Assembly (NCBI RefSeq): GCF_004349195.1
Contig: NZ_SMLG01000001.1
Coordinates: forward strand, 248,001-312,000
DNA length: 64,000 bases
Direction of reading: 5' to 3'
DNA from: Flavobacterium rhamnosiphilum
GTDB lineage: Bacteria; Bacteroidota; Bacteroidia; Flavobacteriales; Flavobacteriaceae
The translations under genes were made by a program, and so were the position numbers. This document shows, in pieces, positions 1 through 8,650 of the stretch (position 1 is its first letter; each line of letters begins with the position of its first letter). Below the pieces are notes generated by a model. It did no database searches and was not told the origin of the DNA. It saw nothing but the letters and a program-made list of their open reading frames with translations.

Positions 1-1
1 A

Positions 2-226
2 TGTTATATTGGGGAAGATGTGGTGTTGATAAACGCAACTGTTGGCCCTAATGTTTCTTTAGGAAAAGGATGTCATGTAGTAAACAGCAGTATTAAAAAT
101 AGTTTGGTACAAACGCACTCTAACATAAAAAACGCGAATTTAGATAATGCAATGATTGGTAATCATGCCAGCTTTGATGGTAACTTTACAAGCATCAGTA
201 TTGGTGATTATTCGGTTTTAGAATAA
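2..226 (+). CDS. Sugar-phosphate nucleotidyltransferase, C-terminal end (partial)
   Basis: The reading frame is open from the window edge to the TAA at 224-226; the 5' part lies outside the window. The 75 visible codons give a run of short repeats with an I/V/L-G-x-x-x pattern (VGPNVSLGKGCHVVNSSI and following), as in the left-handed beta-helix at the C-terminus of glucose-1-phosphate thymidylyltransferase/GlmU-like enzymes. In flavobacteria such a nucleotidyltransferase commonly precedes the TPR/DUF4292/EnvC-like trio found next, which supports the call. Substrate and exact subfamily cannot be read from this fragment; any hexapeptide-repeat acyltransferase would look similar here. Confidence 0.6.
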   Translation, partial: CYIGEDVVLINATVGPNVSLGKGCHVVNSSIKNSLVQTHSNIKNANLDNAMIGNHASFDGNFTSISIGDYSVLE

Positions 227-278
227 AAATGGTTCAATTCTTGTATGATTTAAAACAATTCAGGATTAAAACAACAGA

Positions 279-1628
279 ATGAAAAAAAGCGCTTTAATAC
301 TTTTATTTCTGGTTTTGCAATGCAATTCAGCTTTGCTATTGGCACAACCGGAACCCGAAGAAATTAAGCTCAATACAGATCAGTTTCAGGAATTTTTTTA
401 TGAATCATTGCTTCAAAAAGGAATCGAAAATTATGATAAAGCAGTAGTAGCTTTGGATAAATGCATCAAGATTAAACCGAATGATGCCGCTGTGTATTAT
501 GAATTAGGGAAAAATTATTTAGCATTAAAGGAATATAAAAACGCCTATTCTTCATTTGAAAAAGCCACACAAATTGATCCAAAAAACAAATGGTTTTGGG
601 TGGGAATGTATGATGTGAGTTATGAAACCAGCGACTATAATCAGGCAATAGTGGTTATCAATAAATTGATAGAATTTGATGAGAAGTATAAAGAAGATTT
701 GACGTCGCTTTATATGGGAACCAAACAGTTTGACAAGGCATTGGATTTAATTCATGAATTAAACGAAACATTTGGAAAAACGGACAGAAGGGATTTATAC
801 AAAAGCCAGATTTTATCTGAAGGAAAATTTCAGAATATGGAAGCTTCAAATTTGTTAGAGCAAATTGAAAAGAACCCAAAAGAAGAGTCTAATTATATCA
901 GTTTGATTTTTTTATATTCTAAAAATAATGAAGAAGCAAAAGCTTTTGAAATTGTCAAAAAACTGGAAAAAGCCTTGCCAAATTCCGAATGGGCCCAAGT
1001 AACACTGTTCAAAAATTATTTGGATACTAATGACGGACCAAAAGCAATAAACGCCATGAATGTGGTTTTGGCCAGTGCCAAAATAGATGCTAAAATAAAG
1101 CACAGAATACTGAATGAGTTTTTGATTTTTGCAGATAAAAATCCTCAATACACAACCGATTTAGAAAAAGCGATTTCGTATTTCGATAATGACAAAGAAG
1201 TTAATGTAGCTAAGGAAATAGGGAAGTTTTACCATGCGAAAAAGCAATGGGTAAAAGCGATTAAGTATTATGAACAAGCATTAAAAAATGGTTCAGGAGA
1301 TGATATCGAAACCAATTTGCTTTTACTTCAAACGTATACAGAGACAAAGCAATTTGAATTAGTAGCTAAAAAAGCGTCGGTAATGGTGGAGACTTTTCCA
1401 ACACAGCCCCAGTTTTATTATTATTCAGGGATGGCGAATAATCAATTGCAACAATTTAAAAAAGCCAAGGACATGCTGGAAATGGGCTTGGATTATTTAG
1501 TGGAAGACAGAGCATTAGAAATAAATTTCAACATACAGTTGGGAGAAGCATACAACGGGTTAGGGGATTTCAAGAAAAAAGAAGTGTATTTTTCCAAAGC
1601 CAATCAATTATTAAAAGAAAAAAAATAA
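279..1628 (+). CDS. TPR-repeat protein, exported
   Basis: 449 residues. An N-terminal signal peptide (MKKSALILLFLVLQCNSALL, then AQ) directs it to the periplasm or outer membrane. The rest is alpha-helical tetratricopeptide-type repeats, for example AVYYELGKNYLALKEYKNAY near residues 71-90, and a further set near the C-terminus (QFYYYSGMANNQLQQFKKAK). TPR arrays act as protein-protein scaffolds; no catalytic motif is seen. The stop overlaps the start of the DUF4292 gene by one base (TAATG), so the two are translationally coupled. With the downstream EnvC-like protein this looks like an envelope-maintenance operon. The partner proteins are unknown. Confidence 0.8.
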   Translation: MKKSALILLFLVLQCNSALLLAQPEPEEIKLNTDQFQEFFYESLLQKGIENYDKAVVALDKCIKIKPNDAAVYYELGKNYLALKEYKNAYSSFEKATQIDPKNKWFWVGMYDVSYETSDYNQAIVVINKLIEFDEKYKEDLTSLYMGTKQFDKALDLIHELNETFGKTDRRDLYKSQILSEGKFQNMEASNLLEQIEKNPKEESNYISLIFLYSKNNEEAKAFEIVKKLEKALPNSEWAQVTLFKNYLDTNDGPKAINAMNVVLASAKIDAKIKHRILNEFLIFADKNPQYTTDLEKAISYFDNDKEVNVAKEIGKFYHAKKQWVKAIKYYEQALKNGSGDDIETNLLLLQTYTETKQFELVAKKASVMVETFPTQPQFYYYSGMANNQLQQFKKAKDMLEMGLDYLVEDRALEINFNIQLGEAYNGLGDFKKKEVYFSKANQLLKEKK

Positions 1629-2413
1629 TGAAAAAAATAGCAATAGTAGTAGTATTAACTCTTTTTATGGTTTCCTGTAAATCGAAAGCCATTGTCGTTG
1701 CGGCCAGTAATGCGCCAACAACGGATGCGGGTTATATGACGTCCAAAAAAATTATAGAAAATCATTACAACAATAAAAACCAATTTTCTACATTATATAT
1801 TAAATCAAACGCCCGTTATGCTGACAACAAACAAACCCAAAATGTTACGGCTGAAATTAAGATCAAGAAGGATGAACAAATTTTGGTAAGCATCCGTTTT
1901 CTTGGAATTACAATGGCGAAAGCATTGATTACGCCAAAGTCAGTTAACTATTATGAAAAAATAAACGGTAGTTATTTTGAAGGCGATTTTAGCAGTTTGA
2001 GCCAATGGCTGGGAACTGATTTAGATTTTAGTAAAATTCAAAATATGTTATTGGGAGAAGCAATAGATGATTTGACAAAAGGGAAATATCTGGAATCATT
2101 ATTAGAACAAACGTACCGATTGGATGATACTTCGAATACAAATACGAAAAAATCGTTCTTTTTGGATTCCGATAAGTTTTTGGTTCAAAAACAAGAAATC
2201 ACTCAAACTGCCGAAGAACGAATGATAAAAGTGGCTTATGCTGATAATAGAGTATACAAGGAGGTAACTTTGCCTACAAGTGTTCAGATCAATACTTTTC
2301 AGAAGAAAGGCAATACCGAAATTAATCTGGATTACAACACGGTAACTTTCAATGAAGAACTTTCTTTTCCATATAGTGTTCCAAATGGGTACAAAAGAAT
2401 TATAATTAAGTAA
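1628..2413 (+). CDS. DUF4292 family lipoprotein
   Basis: 261 residues. The signal peptide ends in a lipobox (FMVSC, with Cys17), so the protein should be lipid-anchored. The body matches the DUF4292 family of Bacteroidota, whose LolA/LolB-like fold is suggested by alternating beta strands such as ILVSIRFLGITMAKALITP and by GNTEINLDYNTVTFNEELSF near the end. Family function is not established; an envelope role is inferred from the neighbours. The start overlaps the preceding TPR gene by one base, and the EnvC-like gene follows after 23 bases, so the three are probably one transcript. Confidence 0.75.
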   Translation: MKKIAIVVVLTLFMVSCKSKAIVVAASNAPTTDAGYMTSKKIIENHYNNKNQFSTLYIKSNARYADNKQTQNVTAEIKIKKDEQILVSIRFLGITMAKALITPKSVNYYEKINGSYFEGDFSSLSQWLGTDLDFSKIQNMLLGEAIDDLTKGKYLESLLEQTYRLDDTSNTNTKKSFFLDSDKFLVQKQEITQTAEERMIKVAYADNRVYKEVTLPTSVQINTFQKKGNTEINLDYNTVTFNEELSFPYSVPNGYKRIIIK

Positions 2414-2436
2414 ATTAGCAAAAATATTTTTTTAAT

Positions 2437-3690
2437 ATGCCAAAATTTCTCCTTAGCCTAATCTTTATCTGTATGACTTCATTACTATGGAGTCAGGAAT
2501 CCCAACAAGAAAAATTAGAAGAACGTAAAGCTCAAATTCAAAAAGAAATTAGAGAAAATGAAAGGTTATTACAAACCGTAAAGAAAAAAGAAAAATCTGC
2601 GGTTAATGTAGTAGTCATTCAAAGCACTAAAATAAAGCTTAAAGAAAAATTAATAAACACGACCGAAAAGCAAACTAAATTGCTTGGAAATGATATGTAT
2701 ATCAATCAAGTGCAAATTAATAAGCTAAAAAAGGAATTGGCTGTACTTAAGGAAGATTATGCTGAAATGATTGTGAAATCATATAAAAGCCGTTCCGAAG
2801 AAAGTCGTGCCATGTTCTTATTGTCTTCCGAGAATTTTTTACAAGCGTATAAAAGAGCGCAGTATATGAAGCAATATACTGGTTTCAGAAAAATGCAGGG
2901 TGAGGAAATAAAATCAAAATCCAACCAACTTACAGATTACAACGAAAAATTAAATGTTCAGAAAAAGGCGAAACAAAAACTCATCGCTGAGAACGAAAAA
3001 GAGCGATTGTCACTCGAAAAAGAGAAAAAAGAGCAATTGAAGTTGGTAAGCGTTATTAAAAAAGATAAAAATAAGATTGCCCAAGAAATTAAGAAAAGAC
3101 AACAGGAATACAGAACAATTGACAGGCAAATCAATAAATTAATACGAGAAGCCATTGCCGCTGCCAATAGAAAAGCGGCCTTAGAAAAAGCAAAAGCAAA
3201 TCCGAGTGCTCCGGTTTCAAAAGCTGCTGTTTCTTCATCAAAAATAGAATTAACACCAGAATCTAAAATAATTGCTGATAATTTTAGAGCCAATAGAGGA
3301 AGGTTGCCTTATCCTGTAGAAAAAGGTTTTATATCTCTTGGTTATGGTAATCAGACGCATCCATTATTCAATACCATAACGGTTCACAATAGTGGTGTAG
3401 AAATCACCACAGATCGTGGCGCAAGTGCAAGAGCCGTTTTTGGCGGGGAAGTGACGAGCGTTATTGTTTTATCACCTGTAAACAAAGCGGTAATGATACA
3501 ACACGGAGATTTCTTCACAGTGTACCAAAATTTGAGTTCTGTGAATGTTAGTAAAGGCGATAAAGTGAGTATTAAGCAAAGCATTGGAAAAGTAAGAACC
3601 AATGGCGAGACTGGAAAAACGGTAATCAAATTTTTAATTCTTCAAAATACAACGTACAATAATCCTGAGGGTTGGTTGTCACCAAGATAA
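2437..3690 (+). CDS. EnvC-like coiled-coil protein with degenerate LytM (M23) domain
   Basis: 417 residues. A signal peptide (to WSQ) is followed by long charged coiled coils (about residues 20-250) and a C-terminal LytM/M23 domain (about 290-417). Zinc-ligand positions appear lost: where active M23 enzymes have HxxGxD the sequence reads HNSGVEI, HGDFFTVYQNL lacks the second HxH histidine, and the strand usually reading HFEI is KFLI. This matches EnvC/NlpD-type activators, which open N-acetylmuramyl amidases at the septum instead of cutting peptidoglycan. The activator role is inferred from the architecture; the target amidase is not in the window. It ends the four-gene operon and is followed by a strong terminator. 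Confidence 0.82.
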   Translation: MPKFLLSLIFICMTSLLWSQESQQEKLEERKAQIQKEIRENERLLQTVKKKEKSAVNVVVIQSTKIKLKEKLINTTEKQTKLLGNDMYINQVQINKLKKELAVLKEDYAEMIVKSYKSRSEESRAMFLLSSENFLQAYKRAQYMKQYTGFRKMQGEEIKSKSNQLTDYNEKLNVQKKAKQKLIAENEKERLSLEKEKKEQLKLVSVIKKDKNKIAQEIKKRQQEYRTIDRQINKLIREAIAAANRKAALEKAKANPSAPVSKAAVSSSKIELTPESKIIADNFRANRGRLPYPVEKGFISLGYGNQTHPLFNTITVHNSGVEITTDRGASARAVFGGEVTSVIVLSPVNKAVMIQHGDFFTVYQNLSSVNVSKGDKVSIKQSIGKVRTNGETGKTVIKFLILQNTTYNNPEGWLSPR

Positions 3691-3712
3691 GAACGGTTAT
3701 TTCACATAAAAT

Positions 3713-3754
3713 AAAAGCACTATTATATTCGAATGAATTAATAGTGCTTTTTTT
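3713..3754 (+). terminator. Rho-independent terminator after the EnvC-like gene
   Basis: A perfect 13-bp inverted repeat (AAAAGCACTATTA at 3713-3725 with TAATAGTGCTTTT at 3739-3751) runs into a T tract, 22 bases after the stop codon. It closes the operon that begins upstream of the window. Confidence 0.85.
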
Positions 3755-3906
3755 ATGAAAGTATTTTTAGTAACGAAAGACTTAGCACTATAGAGAAAAG
3801 ATTTTATTAGAAACCATTCATCAAAAGTTATGTTCTTAATTTTACTACTACCGATTTAATGAAAACCAAGACCTTTTGATTTTAAAAACAGGATCGGTTT
3901 AACAGA

Positions 3907-4755
3907 CTATTCGGTTTTATTAAAGGAAGAATTAATAGATTTCATCATTCCTTGTGTAGACCAAGTTCCGGAAACTATAATACGTCTGATGGTGTAAAGT
4001 GGATCTACAGAATCTCTTTTGGTAGACAAAATATAGGCCATTTTATAATCGCTCTTTTTTATTTCAGGAATTGCCGCCGTATTCCATAAACCAAACGGAT
4101 AAGCAAAATCCGTTACCGGTTTTCCAATGATATCCTCCAGTTTTGCTTTAGGTTTTACCAATTGCGTATTCCAGTCGTCTCCTGCATATTTAGTTACCAT
4201 ATGATGGTCCCAAGTGTGTGCACCTACAATATGCCCGTTGTCAGATAAGCTTTTAATTTGCTCTTTGCTCATATATCCAGGACGGTTAATAGATACGGTC
4301 ATGACAAAAAACACGCCTTTGAAACCGTATTTTTTCATTTCGGCTGCGCCAATACTGAATTGCTCTTCGCGTGTATCATCAAGAGTAATCATGATTGGTT
4401 TAGCGGGTAATGGACCATCGTATACTAAATAGTCGTACAATTGTTGCGGTAAAATAGTTTCGTAACCTGCATCGGCTAAGGCTTTCATTTGTTCTGCAAA
4501 AGCGATAGGTTTTACGGTGTACGTTTTTATGTTTCCGCTCGCACTGCTGCTAAAGTCTTTAATGTTGTGATAGCATAATATAGGTACTTCTCTTTTTGCG
4601 AGAATGGTTGCAGCGTCCGCCGCTACTTTTTTGGGTGCGACAATTTTTACGGGAGCAGTAATAAGAGGTGTTTCAGGTATTATTTTACGGGGTTCTGATT
4701 GACATCCGACCAATAATGAAAATGCACCAAAAATAAAACATAGAATATTTTTCAT
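3907..4755 (-). CDS. Polysaccharide deacetylase family lipoprotein
   Basis: 282 residues with a lipobox (LLVGC, Cys18). The NodB-homology domain spans about residues 50-270. Visible motifs are VPILCYHNI (motif preceding the barrel), ITLDDT (the metal/base DD motif, usually TFDDG), HTWDHHMV (zinc-binding HxxxH) and DFAYPFGLWN (motif 3). Such enzymes remove N- or O-acetyl groups from surface polysaccharide, peptidoglycan or poly-N-acetylglucosamine. The TLDDT variant keeps both aspartates. The gene starts 14 bases after the preceding unknown lipoprotein gene, so the two probably work together on an envelope glycan. The substrate cannot be told from sequence. Confidence 0.85.
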   Translation of the reverse strand: MKNILCFIFGAFSLLVGCQSEPRKIIPETPLITAPVKIVAPKKVAADAATILAKREVPILCYHNIKDFSSSASGNIKTYTVKPIAFAEQMKALADAGYETILPQQLYDYLVYDGPLPAKPIMITLDDTREEQFSIGAAEMKKYGFKGVFFVMTVSINRPGYMSKEQIKSLSDNGHIVGAHTWDHHMVTKYAGDDWNTQLVKPKAKLEDIIGKPVTDFAYPFGLWNTAAIPEIKKSDYKMAYILSTKRDSVDPLYTIRRIIVSGTWSTQGMMKSINSSFNKTE

Positions 4756-4769
4756 AAATCAAATAGTAA

Positions 4770-5795
4770 TTATTGGTACTGAATGTAAATTGGTTTCGGA
4801 GTGAATTTCACTAACTCTTCCGGGCTGTACATTTTCCAGTCTTTTTTGTTGTCATTTTTATAGAACAATTTAAAACCGGCAAACTGTACGGGTTCTCTAT
4901 AAATATAACTCATATAAGAATCTTTTTTTAGTACCTTACTTCCAAAACCATCCATGTCCATTACGATTTGAACTTCAGGAACCTTTTTAATTTCTTTGTA
5001 ATTTTTTACCATTCCTTGTGTGAAACGGTGTATTACAAGCACCTTTGGAGTCAACTTATTTTTGCGTACGATGTTTGCCAAAATGTCAATGGCGTCGTTA
5101 ATATCAGCGGCAGTAAAATGCCCAATTTTAGAACCCGGACGTTCTCCGTTTTTCATCGAAAATTCGGGATCAATTCCTAAATGAACATTAGGCATGGAAA
5201 GATAGTGTTCCAGTTCGGCTACTTCTGCTTTAACGGTGCTGTGTCCTACCTGAATGTCTAAAAAAACCAAGGCATTAATTGGTTTAGCCCAACTTATAAT
5301 AGTGTCTATTTGTTTAAAAGGCATGCGCATGCGGTGCATATTATTTTTTCCCGGAGCACCTTGTGCAGTAACAGCGATGTAATGCAAAGCGGGAATTGCC
5401 TTAACAGTGGAGTCAGCTGCTTGCCATTTGGCTACTTCGCCTTGTAGTTTTGCCAACATTTCTTTTCGGGGAAGTTCACCCAAGATTCCCATTCTTGTGG
5501 AATATAAATTTCCGTAATACGCAATGATACGGTTGTATGGCAAAAGCGCTCCAGGCAAAGGATAAGGTGCTTTTACGGGCCATCTGCCGGTAGTGTCATT
5601 ATTGCTTAATGCCACCATTCTTTTGTTGTAGTCAACAGTATCAATTGTAAGGGTTGTCTTTTTTTTTGTCGTATCCGTTTTTACGGTATCCGATTTTTCT
5701 GTACCGGTTACAGCATCGGCTGCTTTCCCCTTTTCACAGGAAATATTTAAGAGCAGTAATGGAAGTGTAATAAATGCAATAGCTGATTTTTTCAT
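4770..5795 (-). CDS. Lipoprotein of unknown function, possible TIM-barrel
   Basis: 341 residues. The signal peptide ends in a lipobox (LLNISC, Cys20) followed by a Thr/Lys-rich linker to about residue 55. The remainder alternates beta strands and helices with acidic strand ends (ALVFLDIQVGHST, VHLGIDPEFSM, VQIVMDMDGFG), a pattern suggesting a TIM-barrel hydrolase. I do not recognise the family. It is the first gene of a pair with the polysaccharide deacetylase 14 bases downstream, so a role in surface glycan turnover is a reasonable guess, no more. A glycoside-hydrolase-like or a catalytically inactive barrel are both possible. Confidence 0.6.
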   Translation of the reverse strand: MKKSAIAFITLPLLLLNISCEKGKAADAVTGTEKSDTVKTDTTKKKTTLTIDTVDYNKRMVALSNNDTTGRWPVKAPYPLPGALLPYNRIIAYYGNLYSTRMGILGELPRKEMLAKLQGEVAKWQAADSTVKAIPALHYIAVTAQGAPGKNNMHRMRMPFKQIDTIISWAKPINALVFLDIQVGHSTVKAEVAELEHYLSMPNVHLGIDPEFSMKNGERPGSKIGHFTAADINDAIDILANIVRKNKLTPKVLVIHRFTQGMVKNYKEIKKVPEVQIVMDMDGFGSKVLKKDSYMSYIYREPVQFAGFKLFYKNDNKKDWKMYSPEELVKFTPKPIYIQYQ

Positions 5796-6102
5796 AAATT
5801 AATTCTATTTATTTTCAATGTAAAGATAAAGTATTTTAGAAGCGTGATGTCAATTATAATAGTGTTTCGGTCGGCTATTTTTTATATAATTCACGGATTT
5901 TAATTTTTTTCAAACTACCTGAATTCGAACTTCAAGTTTCTTCCAATTTAATATTCAAACGAAATGTACATCAGTTAATTGTTCAGCTGTTAATTTTAAT
6001 AAAAAGGCAGTTTGCTTTTATCACAATTTCAGAATAGCTTTTGGAAAATAAAAAGAAATAGCTAACTTTATAAAAGTTTTTACTCACCTAAATACCAAAC
6101 AA
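5796..6102. other. Intergenic region between divergent genes, no clear element
   Basis: 307 bases separate the deacetylase operon (minus) from the TonB receptor (plus), so promoters for both must lie here. It is very AT-rich. I see no convincing hairpin, riboswitch or TAnnTTTG box that I would assign. Confidence 0.4.
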
Positions 6103-8181
6103 TTGTTCAAAAAATCCCTTTCTTTTCTTCTTTTTTTATTTAGTGCCACTGTTGTTTTTGGACAAATAAAAAAAGATACAATTACACTTTCAGAAATTAC
6201 ATTGAAGGGTTCACCTATCAAGAATGTACTTCAAAACACTGCTTCTTCCGTTTCATTGATTACTACAGCTGACATCAATAAAAGTGATGGAATTATATTG
6301 ACTCCGGTTTTCAACAAAATCCCCGGCGTTACGATGCAACAAGGCGCTTTGAATACCAACAGGATTACTATTCGTGGCATTGGCGCCCGATCTCAATATG
6401 GAACTAACAAAATAAAAGCGTATTTTGATGGGATTCCATTGAGTTCCGGTGAAGGCGAAACTACGATTGACGATATTGATTTGGCATCAATCGAAAAAAT
6501 AGAAATTATAAAAGGGCCAAATTCTACAAGTTTTGGTTCTGGTTTGGGCGGTGTAATTCAGCTTTTTTCAAGAGAAACACCTTTGTTGGAATCGTTTGGA
6601 AAATCAACGATCACTTTTGGAAGTTTTGGGTTGTTGCAGCAGCGTCTATCGGCAGGATACAGCGATTCTAAAACAAATGTATACACAAGTTATACGGATT
6701 TAGAAAGCGACGGATTTAGAGCTAACAGTTCTTATAACAGAAAATCATTTAATTTACATGGCAAACAAAAAATCACTTCAAACGGCAGTTTGTCATTTTT
6801 GGGAACTTTCACCCGATTGAAAGCTTTTATTCCAAGTTCTATCAATGAGACTGATTTAAAAAATAATCCTGAAAAAGCAGCCGCTACTTGGGCTGCGGCA
6901 CAAGGTTTTGAGTCGTATGATAAATTCATGCTTGGATTGGGATATGAGTATCAATTTTCTGAGAAATGGTCCATACAAACCAGTGTTTTTTCTAATTTTA
7001 AAGAGACGTACGAACCCAGGCCGTTTGATATTTTGGATGAAAAAACAAGTGCTGCAGGTTTTCGTTCCAATGTAAATTATAAAGATCGATTGTTTTCTCT
7101 GCCATTTGAACTGAGTTTTGGCACCGAATTATTAACCGAAAAATATCAATATTCATTATTTGAAAACGAATATCAATCGCAACCGGGTCAAGGAAGCATA
7201 AAAGGCGACGAATTCAGCGCCATCAAACAAAATCGGAATTATATTAATTATTTTTTACAAATGGAACTTTGGATTTCAGAAAAACTGCATCTGGAAACCG
7301 GCGTGGCATCAAACACAACAAAATATTCGTTAGAAGATGTTTTCGAAAATAATTCTGGAGGTCAAAAGATGCCATTTACTTTTGGAAATGTTTGGTCGCC
7401 AAGAGTTGGTTTATCGTATAAAGTAAGCAAAGGGAAAAACATATTTACGTCGGTCAGCAAAGGATTTTCGGTTCCTTCAGTTGCTGAAACATTGACTCCC
7501 GAAGGTCAAATAAACACCGATTTAAAACCAGAAATTGGTTGGAATTATGAATTGGGTTTCAAAGGAAATTGGCTTAAAAATAAAGTATACACCGAAGTGA
7601 CTTTTTATACCACACAAATTAAAAATTTATTGGTGGCACGACGCACCGCCAATGATCAATTTGTAGGGATTAATGCAGGCAGCAGTTCGCATGCGGGGTT
7701 GGAATTCTTGGTTAATTATAAACTTTTGGAACTGACCAAACTCCAAATTACGCCTTATTTTTCAGGAGCAGTGAATAATTTTAAATTCAAAGAATTTTTA
7801 GACGGTGATGCGAATTATTCGGGAAACCAACTTACGGGCGTTCCCGAAAAACAATTTAATTTTGGAGTAGATTTAAACACAAAAAATGGATTTAGTGTGG
7901 ACACGTCTTTCCGAACGATGGGTAAAATTCCATTAAATGATTCCAATACAAAATACAGTGAACGGTATTCGTTGCTTGATATTAAAACGACGTATGTTTT
8001 TACGATCCTTAAAATCCTAAAAACAGAGTTGAATGCCGGAATTAATAATGCATTGGACACCAAATATGCAGCTAACATTTTGCCTAACGCCGTAGGTTTT
8101 GGTACAGCCGCTCCACGCTATTTTTATCCGGGAAATCCCGTAAATTTTTATGGAGGTTTTTCGGTATCCTATGTTTTTTAG
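6103..8181 (+). CDS. TonB-dependent outer-membrane receptor
   Basis: 692 residues. It starts at TTG; this start places a good signal peptide (MFKKSLSFLLFLFSATVVFG, then Q) at the N-terminus. A plug domain follows at about residues 40-155 (FNKIPGVTMQQGALNTNRI, RGIGARSQYG, IEIIKGPNSTSFGSGLGG), then a 22-strand beta-barrel ending in an aromatic residue (VSYVF), as usual for outer-membrane barrels. No carboxypeptidase-like N-terminal domain and no SusD partner are present, so a siderophore, metal or small-ligand receptor is more likely than a polysaccharide one. The ligand is not determinable. It converges with the cytochrome c gene only 22 bases away. Confidence 0.88.
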   Translation: MFKKSLSFLLFLFSATVVFGQIKKDTITLSEITLKGSPIKNVLQNTASSVSLITTADINKSDGIILTPVFNKIPGVTMQQGALNTNRITIRGIGARSQYGTNKIKAYFDGIPLSSGEGETTIDDIDLASIEKIEIIKGPNSTSFGSGLGGVIQLFSRETPLLESFGKSTITFGSFGLLQQRLSAGYSDSKTNVYTSYTDLESDGFRANSSYNRKSFNLHGKQKITSNGSLSFLGTFTRLKAFIPSSINETDLKNNPEKAAATWAAAQGFESYDKFMLGLGYEYQFSEKWSIQTSVFSNFKETYEPRPFDILDEKTSAAGFRSNVNYKDRLFSLPFELSFGTELLTEKYQYSLFENEYQSQPGQGSIKGDEFSAIKQNRNYINYFLQMELWISEKLHLETGVASNTTKYSLEDVFENNSGGQKMPFTFGNVWSPRVGLSYKVSKGKNIFTSVSKGFSVPSVAETLTPEGQINTDLKPEIGWNYELGFKGNWLKNKVYTEVTFYTTQIKNLLVARRTANDQFVGINAGSSSHAGLEFLVNYKLLELTKLQITPYFSGAVNNFKFKEFLDGDANYSGNQLTGVPEKQFNFGVDLNTKNGFSVDTSFRTMGKIPLNDSNTKYSERYSLLDIKTTYVFTILKILKTELNAGINNALDTKYAANILPNAVGFGTAAPRYFYPGNPVNFYGGFSVSYVF

Positions 8182-8203
8182 ATAAGAATCCTAAATCCTA
8201 ATT

Positions 8204-8647
8204 TTATTTTTTAATGGCTGCTACTTCTTTCTCGGTAATAATTTTGGTTTGTTTATTGCCCCAAGAAGTCATGACATAGTTCATCACATCCGCGACTTCC
8301 TGATCAGAAAGTCCCATCGCCGGCATGCTGCTATTGTACTTGATTTTATTGACAACAATTTCGCCACTTTGTCCAAATTTTACGGCAGCGATACTTTGAT
8401 TTCTCTTACTTTTTAACCAGTCAGAGCCGTCAAGAGGCGGAAAGTTCTTAGTGTCTCCTTTGCCATTTGCACCATGACATTGCATACAAAAATCAGCATA
8501 TATTTCTTTTCCGGGTGACTGAAATTTTGAAACAACAGCGGTTTCGGTATTCAATTCAATATAGTTTTCTGGGGAAAATGGGTTTTCGAATGAGAAGCTT
8601 CCCAAAACAAATACTCCAAATCCCAAAAATAATTTCGTTGTCAGCAT
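8204..8647 (-). CDS. Class I cytochrome c, exported
   Basis: 147 residues. An N-terminal hydrophobic segment (LFLGFGVFVLGSFSF) acts as signal or anchor. A single haem-c motif CMQCH (about residues 54-58) lies in YADFCMQCHGANGKG, and a downstream SMPAMG supplies the likely axial methionine. The fold is a small monohaem cytochrome c accepting electrons in the periplasm. It starts 3 bases after the stop of the PQQ-type sugar dehydrogenase, so it is the obvious electron acceptor for that enzyme. This pairing is inferred from gene order. Confidence 0.85.
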   Translation of the reverse strand: MLTTKLFLGFGVFVLGSFSFENPFSPENYIELNTETAVVSKFQSPGKEIYADFCMQCHGANGKGDTKNFPPLDGSDWLKSKRNQSIAAVKFGQSGEIVVNKIKYNSSMPAMGLSDQEVADVMNYVMTSWGNKQTKIITEKEVAAIKK

Positions 8648-8650
8648 CGA

